Assembly (NCBI GenBank): GCA_903923135.1
Contig: CAIXWN010000253.1
Coordinates: 1-36,026, forward strand
Direction of reading: 5' to 3'
Origin: an uncultured Caulobacteraceae bacterium
GTDB lineage: Bacteria; Pseudomonadota; Alphaproteobacteria; Caulobacterales; Caulobacteraceae
DNA length: 36,026 nucleotides
The notes under the pieces were generated by a model that made no database searches, was not told the DNA's origin, and saw nothing but the letters and a program-made list of their open reading frames with translations. Below are positions 18,447 through 25,720 of the stretch, piece by piece. Position 1 is the first letter of the stretch. Every line of letters begins with the position of its first letter. The position numbers and the translations under genes were made by a program.

Positions 18447-19250
18447 ATGAGCGGCGCCTCCGAGACCGTTCCCCGTCCGCCTGAGCGCGCGATTGGCGAG
18501 CGACTGTTCGACCTGGCGATCTGGGGCGGCCTGGCCCTGCTTCTGGTGGCGGGCTTCCGTGGGGCGGAAATCGCCAAGATCGGGGACCTGTTCACTGGTA
18601 GCCAGAACATGCGCCAGCTCGGCGTCGAATTTGTCAGGCCCAACTTCACCGAATACCGCCTCTACATCACCGACATGTGGCTGACAGTGCAGATGGCGCT
18701 GTGGGGAACCGCCCTGGCCATCGTCATCGCCATTCCCCTGGGTCTGGCCGGCGCGCGCAATGTGACGCCGGTCTGGGTGCAGCAACCGGTGCGCCGGCTT
18801 CTCGACGTCCTGCGCTCGGTGCCGGATCTGGTGATCGGCGCGATCTTCGTGGTCGCCGTCGGCCTCGGCCCCTTCGCCGGCGTGATGGCTCTGGCCGTGA
18901 ACACCGGCGGCGTGCTTGGGAAGCTCTTCTCCGAAGCTGTGGAGGCCATCGACCGGGCGCCCGTCGAGGGGGTTCGGGCGACGGGGGCGGCTCCGCTTCA
19001 CGAGATCGTCTGGGGCGTGCTGCCGCAGGTCGCGCCGCTGTGGACGAGCTACGCGCTCTATCGGTTCGAAGCCAATGCGCGGTCGGCCACCGTGCTGAGC
19101 CTGATCGGCGCCGGTGGTATCGGCCAGCCGCTCTTCGATTCGATCAACAGCTTCGCCTTCGACCAGACCAGCGCCATCGTCATCGTCATCGTCGTGGCGG
19201 TGTCCGGCATCGATCTGCTGTCACAGGTCATCCGGTCGAGGCTGCTTTAG
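18447..19250 (+). CDS. phnE: Phosphonate-type ABC transporter permease
   Basis: 267 residues with about six hydrophobic helices and the EAA-type coupling loop (EAIDRAPVEGVRATGAAPL) that docks on PhnC. C-terminal LSLIGAGGIGQPLFDSINSF is typical of PhnE-like permeases. No phnG-N C-P lyase gene or htx/ptx oxidoreductase follows; the operon stops here. Its TAG stop shares bases with the TAA stop of the convergent glycosyltransferase gene (TTAG at 19247-19250). Confidence 0.9.
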   Translation: MSGASETVPRPPERAIGERLFDLAIWGGLALLLVAGFRGAEIAKIGDLFTGSQNMRQLGVEFVRPNFTEYRLYITDMWLTVQMALWGTALAIVIAIPLGLAGARNVTPVWVQQPVRRLLDVLRSVPDLVIGAIFVVAVGLGPFAGVMALAVNTGGVLGKLFSEAVEAIDRAPVEGVRATGAAPLHEIVWGVLPQVAPLWTSYALYRFEANARSATVLSLIGAGGIGQPLFDSINSFAFDQTSAIVIVIVVAVSGIDLLSQVIRSRLL

Positions 19251-20356
19251 GAAGAGACGCGGGCGGCGGATTGAGGCCCACGCCTTAGACGGGCCAGACG
19301 CCGCAGGCGGCGCCAGAACCGACTTTTCTCGGGTTCCGGATAGGGCTGCAACAAGCGCAGGAACTCCTCGGCGCACGCGCGCCAGGAATATCGCTCGGCG
19401 ACCGACCGCACATGCGCCCGATCCAGTTGCAGAGCGTCCAGGCAAGCTTGCCGCAAGCCGTCTACCCGCCCTGGCGCCAACACGCCGGCGCCGGTCCCCG
19501 GAATGATGTCCACGGGCCCCGGAGCGGAGAACGCCGCCACGGCCGTCCCCGCGCCCCAGGCTTCGAGGATGACCAGGCCGAAGGTGTCGGTCAGCGAGGG
19601 GAACACGAAGACATCCGCACAGGCGTAGTGGGCCGCAAGGTCGGCGTTGAATTTCGCCCCGACGAATTTCACCTCCGGATAGCGCGCCGCCAGATCCTCC
19701 CGCTGGGGTCCGTCGCCGACGACAACCTTCGTGCCGGGTAGGTCGAGACTGACGAAGGCCTCGATATTCTTCTCCACGGCCACACGGCCGACATTCAGCC
19801 AGATCGGCCGGGCGAGGCCCTCGAATATATCAGGATCACTCTGGCCGCGAGGGCGGAACATCTCGGTGTCCAGCCCCTTCGACCAGAGGGAAATGTTGCG
19901 GAATCCGTGCTGCTCGAGCTCATCCCTCATGGTCGGCGTGGCGACCATCAGACGCCCGGACGGGCGGTGGAACCAGCGCATGTACGCGTAGCCGGCGGCC
20001 AACGGCACAGGCAGGCGGGCAGTGACATACTCGGGAAACCGGGTGTGGTAGCTGGTGGTGAACGGCAGCTTCCACTCGAGGCAGATGCGCCGTGCGGCCA
20101 GGCCGATCGGCCCTTCCGTCGCTATGTGTATGGCTTCGGGTTCGAAGGCCTTGAAGCGCTCCTGAACCTTCTCATAGGCGCCCAGCGCCAGCCTGATCTC
20201 CGGATAGGTTGGCAGGGGCACCGTGGCGAACTGATCGGGGCTGATCACCTCGACCTGTTCATCCATCTGCCGGAGTTCGGCGACCACGCGGGTCAGGGTT
20301 CGGACGACACCATTCACCTGGGGTTCCCAGGCGTCGGTGGCTAAGAGAATGCGCAT
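19247..20356 (-). CDS. GT4-family glycosyltransferase
   Basis: 369 residues, GT-B fold. The N-terminal acceptor domain starts MRILLATDAWEPQVNGVVRTL; the donor domain has NVGRVAVEKNIEAF, VVGDGPQREDL and the catalytic-site segment SLTDTFGLVILEAWGAG. This group resembles enzymes that glycosylate diacylglycerol or phosphatidylinositol, so a membrane glycolipid product is a fair guess but unproven. The C-terminus is Arg-rich (RRLRRLARLRRG), as in peripheral membrane glycosyltransferases. Its ATG overlaps the stop of the upstream metallophosphoesterase by one base (TGATG), so the two are coupled. Confidence 0.87.
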   Translation of the reverse strand: MRILLATDAWEPQVNGVVRTLTRVVAELRQMDEQVEVISPDQFATVPLPTYPEIRLALGAYEKVQERFKAFEPEAIHIATEGPIGLAARRICLEWKLPFTTSYHTRFPEYVTARLPVPLAAGYAYMRWFHRPSGRLMVATPTMRDELEQHGFRNISLWSKGLDTEMFRPRGQSDPDIFEGLARPIWLNVGRVAVEKNIEAFVSLDLPGTKVVVGDGPQREDLAARYPEVKFVGAKFNADLAAHYACADVFVFPSLTDTFGLVILEAWGAGTAVAAFSAPGPVDIIPGTGAGVLAPGRVDGLRQACLDALQLDRAHVRSVAERYSWRACAEEFLRLLQPYPEPEKSRFWRRLRRLARLRRGPQSAARVSS

Positions 20357-21183
20357 CAGGCGATCGAGGGTTCCGATATTGGCGAAGGCGCGTCATCCAC
20401 GCGGCGCGCCCTGTCTATCATGGACCAGGATCGAAGCGCTGCCCAATGCAGGATTTCAAGCCGGCCGTCCGTATGCTCCACCAGGGCGGTGCAGCTCTCC
20501 ACCCAGTCGCCGTCGTTCACATAGAGCGTGCCGGAGAAATCGCGCATCTCGGCCTTGTGGATGTGACCGCAAATGACGCCGTCCACATTCCGCCGCCGCG
20601 CCTCCTCAGCGACCGCCGCCTCGAAATTCTCGATGAACTGCAGGGCGTTCTTCACCCGGGATTTCAGGAACGCCGACAGGCTCCAGTAGCCGAAGCCAAG
20701 ACGGCGGCGCAGCCGGTTGAGCACGGTGTTCAGGGCCAGAAGCGCGCGGTAGGCCACATCTCCGGCAACCGCGAGCCAGGCGGCGTGCTGGACCACCGCG
20801 TCGAACTCGTCGCCGTGCACGACCAGGAAACGGCGACCGTCCGCGGTCTGATGAAGGGCGTCTCGGGCCACCGTCACGCCGCCGAAATGAACGCCGCAGA
20901 AGTCGCGGACGCGATCATCGTGGTTTCCGGGAATATACGTCACCACGGCGCCCTTCCGCGCGAGGCGGAGAATCTTCTGGACCACATCGTTGTGGGTCTG
21001 GGGCCAATGCCAGCCCCGCTTCAACCGCCATCCGTCGACGATGTCTCCCACCAGATAGAGCCGCTCGCAGGTCGTGTGCCTGAGGAAATCGAGCAGAAGC
21101 TCCGCCTGGCAACCACGTGTCCCCAGGTGCAAATCCGAGATGAACACACTGCGGTAGTGGGTCGGCGTTATCTGATCCGTCAT
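20356..21183 (-). CDS. LpxH-like calcineurin-type metallophosphoesterase
   Basis: 275 residues from the ATG at 21183. Complete two-metal phosphoesterase set: ISDLHLG (Asp17, His19), LVGDIVD (Asp47), PGNHDD (Asn86, His87), VVHGDEFD and CGHIHKAEM. It is similar to UDP-2,3-diacylglucosamine hydrolase (LpxH) relatives. Alphaproteobacteria such as Caulobacter use the unrelated LpxI for lipid A, so this protein probably cleaves another phosphate ester, perhaps in the glycolipid path of the coupled glycosyltransferase. The frame stays open upstream, but the family N-terminus begins at this ATG. It lies 80 bases after the DUF1365 gene, same strand. Confidence 0.85.
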   Translation of the reverse strand: MTDQITPTHYRSVFISDLHLGTRGCQAELLLDFLRHTTCERLYLVGDIVDGWRLKRGWHWPQTHNDVVQKILRLARKGAVVTYIPGNHDDRVRDFCGVHFGGVTVARDALHQTADGRRFLVVHGDEFDAVVQHAAWLAVAGDVAYRALLALNTVLNRLRRRLGFGYWSLSAFLKSRVKNALQFIENFEAAVAEEARRRNVDGVICGHIHKAEMRDFSGTLYVNDGDWVESCTALVEHTDGRLEILHWAALRSWSMIDRARRVDDAPSPISEPSIA

Positions 21184-21263
21184 GCCCGCCGCGCCCCTCT
21201 CAGGGTCGAAACGGGTAGGCTGATTGCTTGTCGGTTTTGTGAACCCGGCCGCGGCCGTCCGCG

Positions 21264-22046
21264 TCAGCGGGGCGGAACGAGCGTAACTCCGGCGCGGGGC
21301 GCTGGAGGACCGGCACGTAGTCGCAGCCCCTTGGCCAGCATTTTGACCGCCTCCCAATGGATGGCGACGACCACCCCCAGGGTTAGGAACGGGAAGGCCA
21401 GCAGGACGCGGAGCAATGCGCCGTCCGACAGTTCGCGGCGCCGGCCGGTGAAGCTGGCGAAAATCATCGGATCGCCGCCGCCAGTGCGGCCATTGACGGT
21501 CGTGGCGATGGTCGGACCGGGAGGACCCATTCGGAAGTCGTAGACAATGTCCATGTCCATGAAGGGCGAGACATGGAAATCCTTCGCGCAGGATTGCTGG
21601 ACGAGTTCGCCCTGCGAGGCGTCTTTCGGAATCAGGTAGGTATGACGCTGGCCGAAGGTGTTGTTCACCTCGTAGAGCATCGCCATGAGATCGCCGTCAG
21701 GGCCGTAGCCGTAATAGATGCTCAGCGGATTGAAGACGTGCCCGAAGATCCGCGGCATGCAGAGCAGGCGGATTTTCCCGCCGACCGACGACAGGCCGGC
21801 CTGCCCCATCAAGCCTTCCACGTAGGGCCGCAGAGGCTGGCCTGAGCCGTCTCCGTGGTCGGCGTCGTAGAAGCTGAAGGCGTTAAACCGGTTGTGCGAG
21901 AACAGGCGCAACCGAGCCGACAGATCCGGCAGCTCGTCCAGATCGAACAGCATCTGGAACATGCCGTAGCGAAGTCCGTGACGCTTCGGCGAGAAGCGCT
22001 GGTGGACGACCTCGCCCACGTACAGACCCGAAGCCCAGCCGCTCAA
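21264..22046 (-). CDS. DUF1365 family protein
   Basis: 260 residues. Family pattern: GLYVGEVVHQRFSPKRHGLRY at the N-terminus, RIFGHVFNPLSIYYGYGPDG in the middle, EVNNTFGQRHTYLIP and a conserved KDFHVSPFMDMD. A hydrophobic helix near residues 210-228 (LRVLLAFPFLTLGVVVAIHW) suggests membrane association. The function of DUF1365 is not established; it typically neighbours FAD amine-oxidase-like and CFA-synthase-like genes, as here. It overlaps the FAD gene by 4 bases (ATGA), so they are coupled. Confidence 0.87.
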   Translation of the reverse strand: MSGWASGLYVGEVVHQRFSPKRHGLRYGMFQMLFDLDELPDLSARLRLFSHNRFNAFSFYDADHGDGSGQPLRPYVEGLMGQAGLSSVGGKIRLLCMPRIFGHVFNPLSIYYGYGPDGDLMAMLYEVNNTFGQRHTYLIPKDASQGELVQQSCAKDFHVSPFMDMDIVYDFRMGPPGPTIATTVNGRTGGGDPMIFASFTGRRRELSDGALLRVLLAFPFLTLGVVVAIHWEAVKMLAKGLRLRAGPPAPRAGVTLVPPR

Positions 22047-23407
22047 AGCGCCAGCTCGGGCGACGCGGCGGGGGCGGCGTTCGCGGTCAGGTGGATGCGT
22101 CCCGACTCGTCGGCCACCGTCCAGGGGCGTCTGCCCCCCCCGATGGCTTCGGCGACCGCCAGCCCGGCCTGCAGGCCGTCCTCATGAAAGCCCGAGCCGA
22201 AATAGGCCCCGCACCACCAGACCCCGCCCTCCCCCTGGAGAGACCAGAGCTGCTTCTGGGCGCGGATGGCGGCAGCGTCGAAACGCGGATGCTCGTAGAC
22301 TTCGGTCCTGACGACCTTGGCCGGGTCGGGCGGCTGCAGGGGGTTTAGGGTGACGAACAGCGGCGTGTGCGCCGGCAGATCCTGCAGGCGGTTCATCCAG
22401 TAGGTCACACAGAGCGACCGGTCCCCTCCGGGGCCGGTGCGTCCCATATAGTTCCAGGCCGACCAGAGCCCGCGCCGGCGCGGCATCAGGGCGAGATCCG
22501 AATGCAGGACGGTGAGATTGCGGCTGTAGCCGAAAGCGCCGAGCACGGCCTGTTCGCGCGGGGACGGCGCTTCCAGCAGGGCCAGTGCCTGATCGGCGTG
22601 GCAGGCGATCACCACCTGGTCGAACGTCTGCCGGCCACCGGTCACGTCCCGCACCACCACGCCCTCGGGCGTTCGCGCCACGCCGGCCACTCCAGCGCCC
22701 AGGCGGACCCGGTCGGCGTAGGTCGCGGTCAGACGCGACACATAGGCGCGGCTGCCGCCGTCAACGGTGCGCCAGACGGGCCGGTCGGTGATCTTCAGCA
22801 GGCCGTGGTTCTCGCAGAAACGGATGAACGCCGCGGCCGGATAGTCGCGTATGTCCCGCGCCGACGCCGACCAGATAGCCGCTGCCTGGGGGATCAGATG
22901 GTCGTTCTGGAAGGCGGCGCCATAGCGGCCCCGATCGAGAAAATCGCCCAGGGTGGTCATGTCCGCTTCCAGCGCTTTCGCATGAGCCGGCGCCTCGCGA
23001 TAGAATCGCAGAAGATCGCTCAGCATCGACCAGAACCTCGGACTGACAAGATTGCGCCACTGGGAGAACAGGGTGACCAGGTTGTCGCCGCCGTACTCCA
23101 TTCGTCCACCATCGAGGCTGACGGCGAAGCCCATGTTGGAGTCCTTGGTCGGCACACCGAGGTGGTCGAACAGCGCCACAAGATTGGGATAGTTCACCGC
23201 GTTGTAGACGATGAACCCCGTGTCGACGGGGATGTCGCCGTGCGGCGAAGGGGCATCAACGGTGTGGCTGTGACCACCGAGCCGGTCCTCGGACTCGTAG
23301 ACGGTGACGTCGTGGGCCTGGGACAGCAGCCAGGCGGCCGACATGCCCGAAATGCCGGTTCCGATGATCGCTATCTTCTGGCGCGTTCGGTTTTGTGGGA
23401 TGGTCAC
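22043..23407 (-). CDS. FAD-dependent amine-oxidase/desaturase-like protein (candidate UfaD-like)
   Basis: 454 residues from a GTG. N-terminal FAD Rossmann motif IGTGISGMSAA (GTGISG at 16-21), then VYESEDRLGGHSHT with the ribose-binding Glu, and a C-terminal FAD segment WWCGAYFGSGFHEDGLQAG. This type is found with DUF1365 and CFA-like genes. In Rhodobacter sphaeroides UfaD is the fatty acid desaturase of furan fatty acid synthesis; assigning this protein to that step is inference from domain type and neighbourhood. It opens the left arm of the RpoE locus and has a TGATCC-N18-TAGA promoter about 60 bases upstream. Confidence 0.85.
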   Translation of the reverse strand: MTIPQNRTRQKIAIIGTGISGMSAAWLLSQAHDVTVYESEDRLGGHSHTVDAPSPHGDIPVDTGFIVYNAVNYPNLVALFDHLGVPTKDSNMGFAVSLDGGRMEYGGDNLVTLFSQWRNLVSPRFWSMLSDLLRFYREAPAHAKALEADMTTLGDFLDRGRYGAAFQNDHLIPQAAAIWSASARDIRDYPAAAFIRFCENHGLLKITDRPVWRTVDGGSRAYVSRLTATYADRVRLGAGVAGVARTPEGVVVRDVTGGRQTFDQVVIACHADQALALLEAPSPREQAVLGAFGYSRNLTVLHSDLALMPRRRGLWSAWNYMGRTGPGGDRSLCVTYWMNRLQDLPAHTPLFVTLNPLQPPDPAKVVRTEVYEHPRFDAAAIRAQKQLWSLQGEGGVWWCGAYFGSGFHEDGLQAGLAVAEAIGGGRRPWTVADESGRIHLTANAAPAASPELAL

Positions 23408-23467
23408 GGGGTAGGCTTACGCTCCGGTCTTGGCCCCCACATCATAGGGACATGGCTCTGGCGCGAA

Positions 23468-23497
23468 AGTCTACGCCAGACGGGGCGGCGCGGATCA
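23468..23497 (-). promoter_or_regulatory. Predicted RpoE (ECF11) promoter for the FAD-DUF1365 operon
   Basis: On the minus strand: TGATCC (23497-23492), 18 bases, TAGACT (23473-23468). The reading TGATCCGCG-N9-TGGCGTAGA is shared with the divergent promoter of rpoE. The -35 and spacer length agree with the described Rhodobacter RpoE promoter form (TGATCC, about 18 bases, TAAGA-like). The GTG of the FAD gene lies about 60 bases downstream. Confidence 0.7.
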
Positions 23498-23521
23498 AGA
23501 GCGGCCGGCGCGGGCTTGGGG

Positions 23522-23551
23522 TGATCCGCGATTTCGCGGATGGCGTAGAAA
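23522..23551 (+). promoter_or_regulatory. Predicted autoregulated RpoE promoter for rpoE-chrR
   Basis: TGATCC (23522-23527), 18 bases, TAGAAA (23546-23551), about 83 bases before the rpoE start codon. It shares TGATCCGCG-N9-TGGCGTAGA with the opposite promoter; the two -35 elements are back to back, 24 bases apart. This fits positive autoregulation of an ECF sigma factor. Confidence 0.72.
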
Positions 23552-23634
23552 GAGTCATGCATGCGACCTTGTCTGGCGGCCGTCACGGCGCGATTCCGGG
23601 GACCGCCCCGACATCGGAGGCGGTCTTTCGCTCC

Positions 23635-24210
23635 ATGAACACGCCCCCGGCGCCTCGCGGTCCGGACGGCGCCACCCTGTCCGGCCTTATTGTGAGAATC
23701 GCCGAGCGCGGCGATCGCGAGGCCTTTACCGCTCTGTTCAGTCACTTCGCTCCGAGGGTGAAGAGCTATCTGCTGCGCCTCGGCGCCGCGCCGGAGGCCG
23801 CCGAGGAGCTCGCCCAGGAAACTCTTCTCACCGTCTGGCGCCGAGCCGCCTCGTTCGATCCTTCCCGGGCCGCCGCCTCCACCTGGATCTTCACCATCGC
23901 CCGGAACCTACGGATCGACCTGTCGCGCCGGGACGGACGGTCGCCTCCGGTCGATGACCCGTCGATGATGAACGACGGCCCCTCCCGGCCGGACGATGCG
24001 CTGGGCGCGGTTGAGGACGAAGCCCGCATCCTTGCGGCCATGGCGCGGCTGCCCGCCGAGCAGGCCCAGGTGATCACCCTGGCCTTTTACGCCGACAAGC
24101 CCCACTCCGAGATCGCCGGGGACCTCGGACTGCCTCTTGGCACCGTCAAGTCGCGGTTGAGGCTGGCCATGGCGCGACTGCGCATCGCCCTGGCGGAGCC
24201 ACCCCTTTGA
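23635..24210 (+). CDS. rpoE: ECF sigma factor, RpoE/ECF11 type
   Basis: 191 residues from the ATG at 23635; an in-frame ATG at 23557 falls right at the predicted transcription start and is less likely. Region 2 spans FTALFSHFAPRVKSYLLRLG through ASTWIFTIARNLRIDLSRR, and region 4 is the C-terminal MARLPAEQAQVITLAFYA ... EIAGDLGLPLGTVKSRL helix-turn-helix. There is no region 1.1 or 3, as in ECF factors. The downstream anti-sigma gene overlaps it by 4 bases (TTGA). The pairing with a ChrR protein and the TGATCC promoter points to the singlet-oxygen/peroxide-responsive group. Confidence 0.92.
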   Translation: MNTPPAPRGPDGATLSGLIVRIAERGDREAFTALFSHFAPRVKSYLLRLGAAPEAAEELAQETLLTVWRRAASFDPSRAAASTWIFTIARNLRIDLSRRDGRSPPVDDPSMMNDGPSRPDDALGAVEDEARILAAMARLPAEQAQVITLAFYADKPHSEIAGDLGLPLGTVKSRLRLAMARLRIALAEPPL

Positions 24211-24845
24211 GCGCCTCGCACCATCCCGCCGAGGCGCTGCTGGTGGACTATGCGAGCGGAGCCCTTCGCGGCGGAGGCCGCATGGTCCTGAGCAGCCACC
24301 TGATGGCCTGTCCGGCCTGCCGCGACTCCATCGCCCGGTTCGAGGCCGTGGGCGGCGCCCTGCTGTCCGCCCTTCCGCCCGCCACGCTCCACAAGGACGC
24401 CCTTGCCCTGGCCCTGGCGAGAATTGAACGGCCCGTGCCGCCCGCGCCTGCGACCACCGGGCCGATCGCGGGCTGGATCACGACCCCCGCGGATGTGGTG
24501 CGCGCCGCCCGGGATCGGCGCCGCTGGGCCGCTCCGGGGGTCTGGGTGGCGTCCGTCACGCGAGGACCGGGTCGGGCGAGCACCTACCTGCTGGGCGTCG
24601 CCGCTGGCATGACCGTGCCGCGCCATACCCATCGCGGCGCCGAGATGGTCTGTGTTCTCAAGGGCGCCTATGTGGATGACGATGTCCGCCATGCGCCCGG
24701 GGATTTCGCCTTCAACGACGACAGCGTCGATCACCGCCCCGGTATCACCGCGGAGGGCGACTGCGTCTGTCTGGTGTTCACAGAGGCGCCGCTGGTGCCG
24801 CGCGACTGGGTCGGCCGTCTGTTCCAGCCGCTGGTGGGTATCTGA
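24207..24845 (+). CDS. chrR: ChrR-type zinc anti-sigma factor with cupin domain
   Basis: 212 residues from a TTG that overlaps the rpoE stop. The N-terminal anti-sigma domain has zinc ligands His6, His31, Cys35, Cys38, the same positions as in Rhodobacter sphaeroides ChrR, which supports the TTG start. The C-terminal cupin has His140, His142, Glu146 and His176, one residue off the Rhodobacter metal ligands. The family role: the N-terminal domain holds RpoE inactive, and the cupin domain is needed for release by singlet oxygen. It is followed directly by the hydrolase gene (TGATG). Confidence 0.93.
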   Translation: MSASHHPAEALLVDYASGALRGGGRMVLSSHLMACPACRDSIARFEAVGGALLSALPPATLHKDALALALARIERPVPPAPATTGPIAGWITTPADVVRAARDRRRWAAPGVWVASVTRGPGRASTYLLGVAAGMTVPRHTHRGAEMVCVLKGAYVDDDVRHAPGDFAFNDDSVDHRPGITAEGDCVCLVFTEAPLVPRDWVGRLFQPLVGI

Positions 24846-25720
24846 TGAATATTCTGGTCTCTCTGGGCGTGACCGTGCTCACCCTGTCATCCCCAGGAGG
24901 GGTCAGCGTGCGTCACGACCTGATCTATGCGCAGGGCGGGCGGGGGCGGATGGACGTCTATGCGCCGCGCACCGTCAAACCCCATGCTCCGGTCGCCGTG
25001 TTTGTCTATGGCGGCAGCTGGCAGTCGGGCGAGAAGGCCCTCTATCGCTTCGTTGGCGTATCCCTCGCCTCGCGCGGAATCGTCACGGTCATTCCAGACT
25101 ATCGGGTCTACCCGGAAGTCCGTTATCCGACGTTCCTGAACGACAACGCCCAGGCTGTGGCCTACGCCGCGCGCCATGCCGCCGAATGGGGCGGCGATCC
25201 TGGCCGGCTGTTCCTGGTCGGCCATTCGGCCGGCGCCTACAACGCCGCGATGCTGGCGCTGGACCCCCGCTGGCTGGGCGCGGTCGGCTTGAACGCGCGG
25301 CGGGACGTGGCCGGCGTCGTCGGATTGGCCGGTCCTTACGATTTCCTGCCTCTGCGCGACCCCAAGCTGAAGACCATCTTCGGGCCGGACGATCAGCTGG
25401 CCGACACCCAGCCGATCAACCATGTTGATGGAAGCGCCCCGCCCATGCGCCTGCTGGCCGGCGACAAGGACACCGTGGTGGACCCCGCCAACGCCACGCG
25501 CCTGGCCGCCGCCATCCGCGCCCGCGGCGGGACGGTCTCGACGCGGCTCTACCCAGGCCTCGGTCATGTGAGTCTGCTGACCGCTGTGTCGGGCCTGTTC
25601 CGCGGTCGCGCGCCGGTGCTCGACGACATCGCCGGCTTCATAAACGGCGCGCCCGCCCCAGTCAGAGCCGCCGCTGGCGTCAACGGGCTTAGCCCGCAAC
25701 CCGTGGGAGCGGCCTCATGA
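24845..25720 (+). CDS. BD-FAE-like alpha/beta hydrolase (esterase/carboxylesterase type)
   Basis: 291 residues. Features of the esterase/lipase branch: VFVYGGSWQSGEK (in the HGGxW place), VIPDYRVYPEVRYP, nucleophile elbow VGHSAGAYN with Ser128, RLLAGDKDTVVDP with the likely acid Asp, and YPGLGHVSLL with the catalytic His. The N-terminus is hydrophobic (MNILVSLGVTVLTLS) and could be a signal or membrane-anchor sequence, so periplasmic action is possible. It is coupled to chrR (TGATG) and to the CFA-like gene (ATGA), so it belongs to the stress operon. A lipid or peroxidised-lipid ester is a plausible substrate but not shown. Confidence 0.85.
   Translation: MNILVSLGVTVLTLSSPGGVSVRHDLIYAQGGRGRMDVYAPRTVKPHAPVAVFVYGGSWQSGEKALYRFVGVSLASRGIVTVIPDYRVYPEVRYPTFLNDNAQAVAYAARHAAEWGGDPGRLFLVGHSAGAYNAAMLALDPRWLGAVGLNARRDVAGVVGLAGPYDFLPLRDPKLKTIFGPDDQLADTQPINHVDGSAPPMRLLAGDKDTVVDPANATRLAAAIRARGGTVSTRLYPGLGHVSLLTAVSGLFRGRAPVLDDIAGFINGAPAPVRAAAGVNGLSPQPVGAAS

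Noticed and set aside
17391-19001. Long open frame on the minus strand opposite phnD and phnE
   Set aside because: High-GC codon bias leaves few stops in the mirror frame; the plus-strand genes have clear motifs and the mirror has none.
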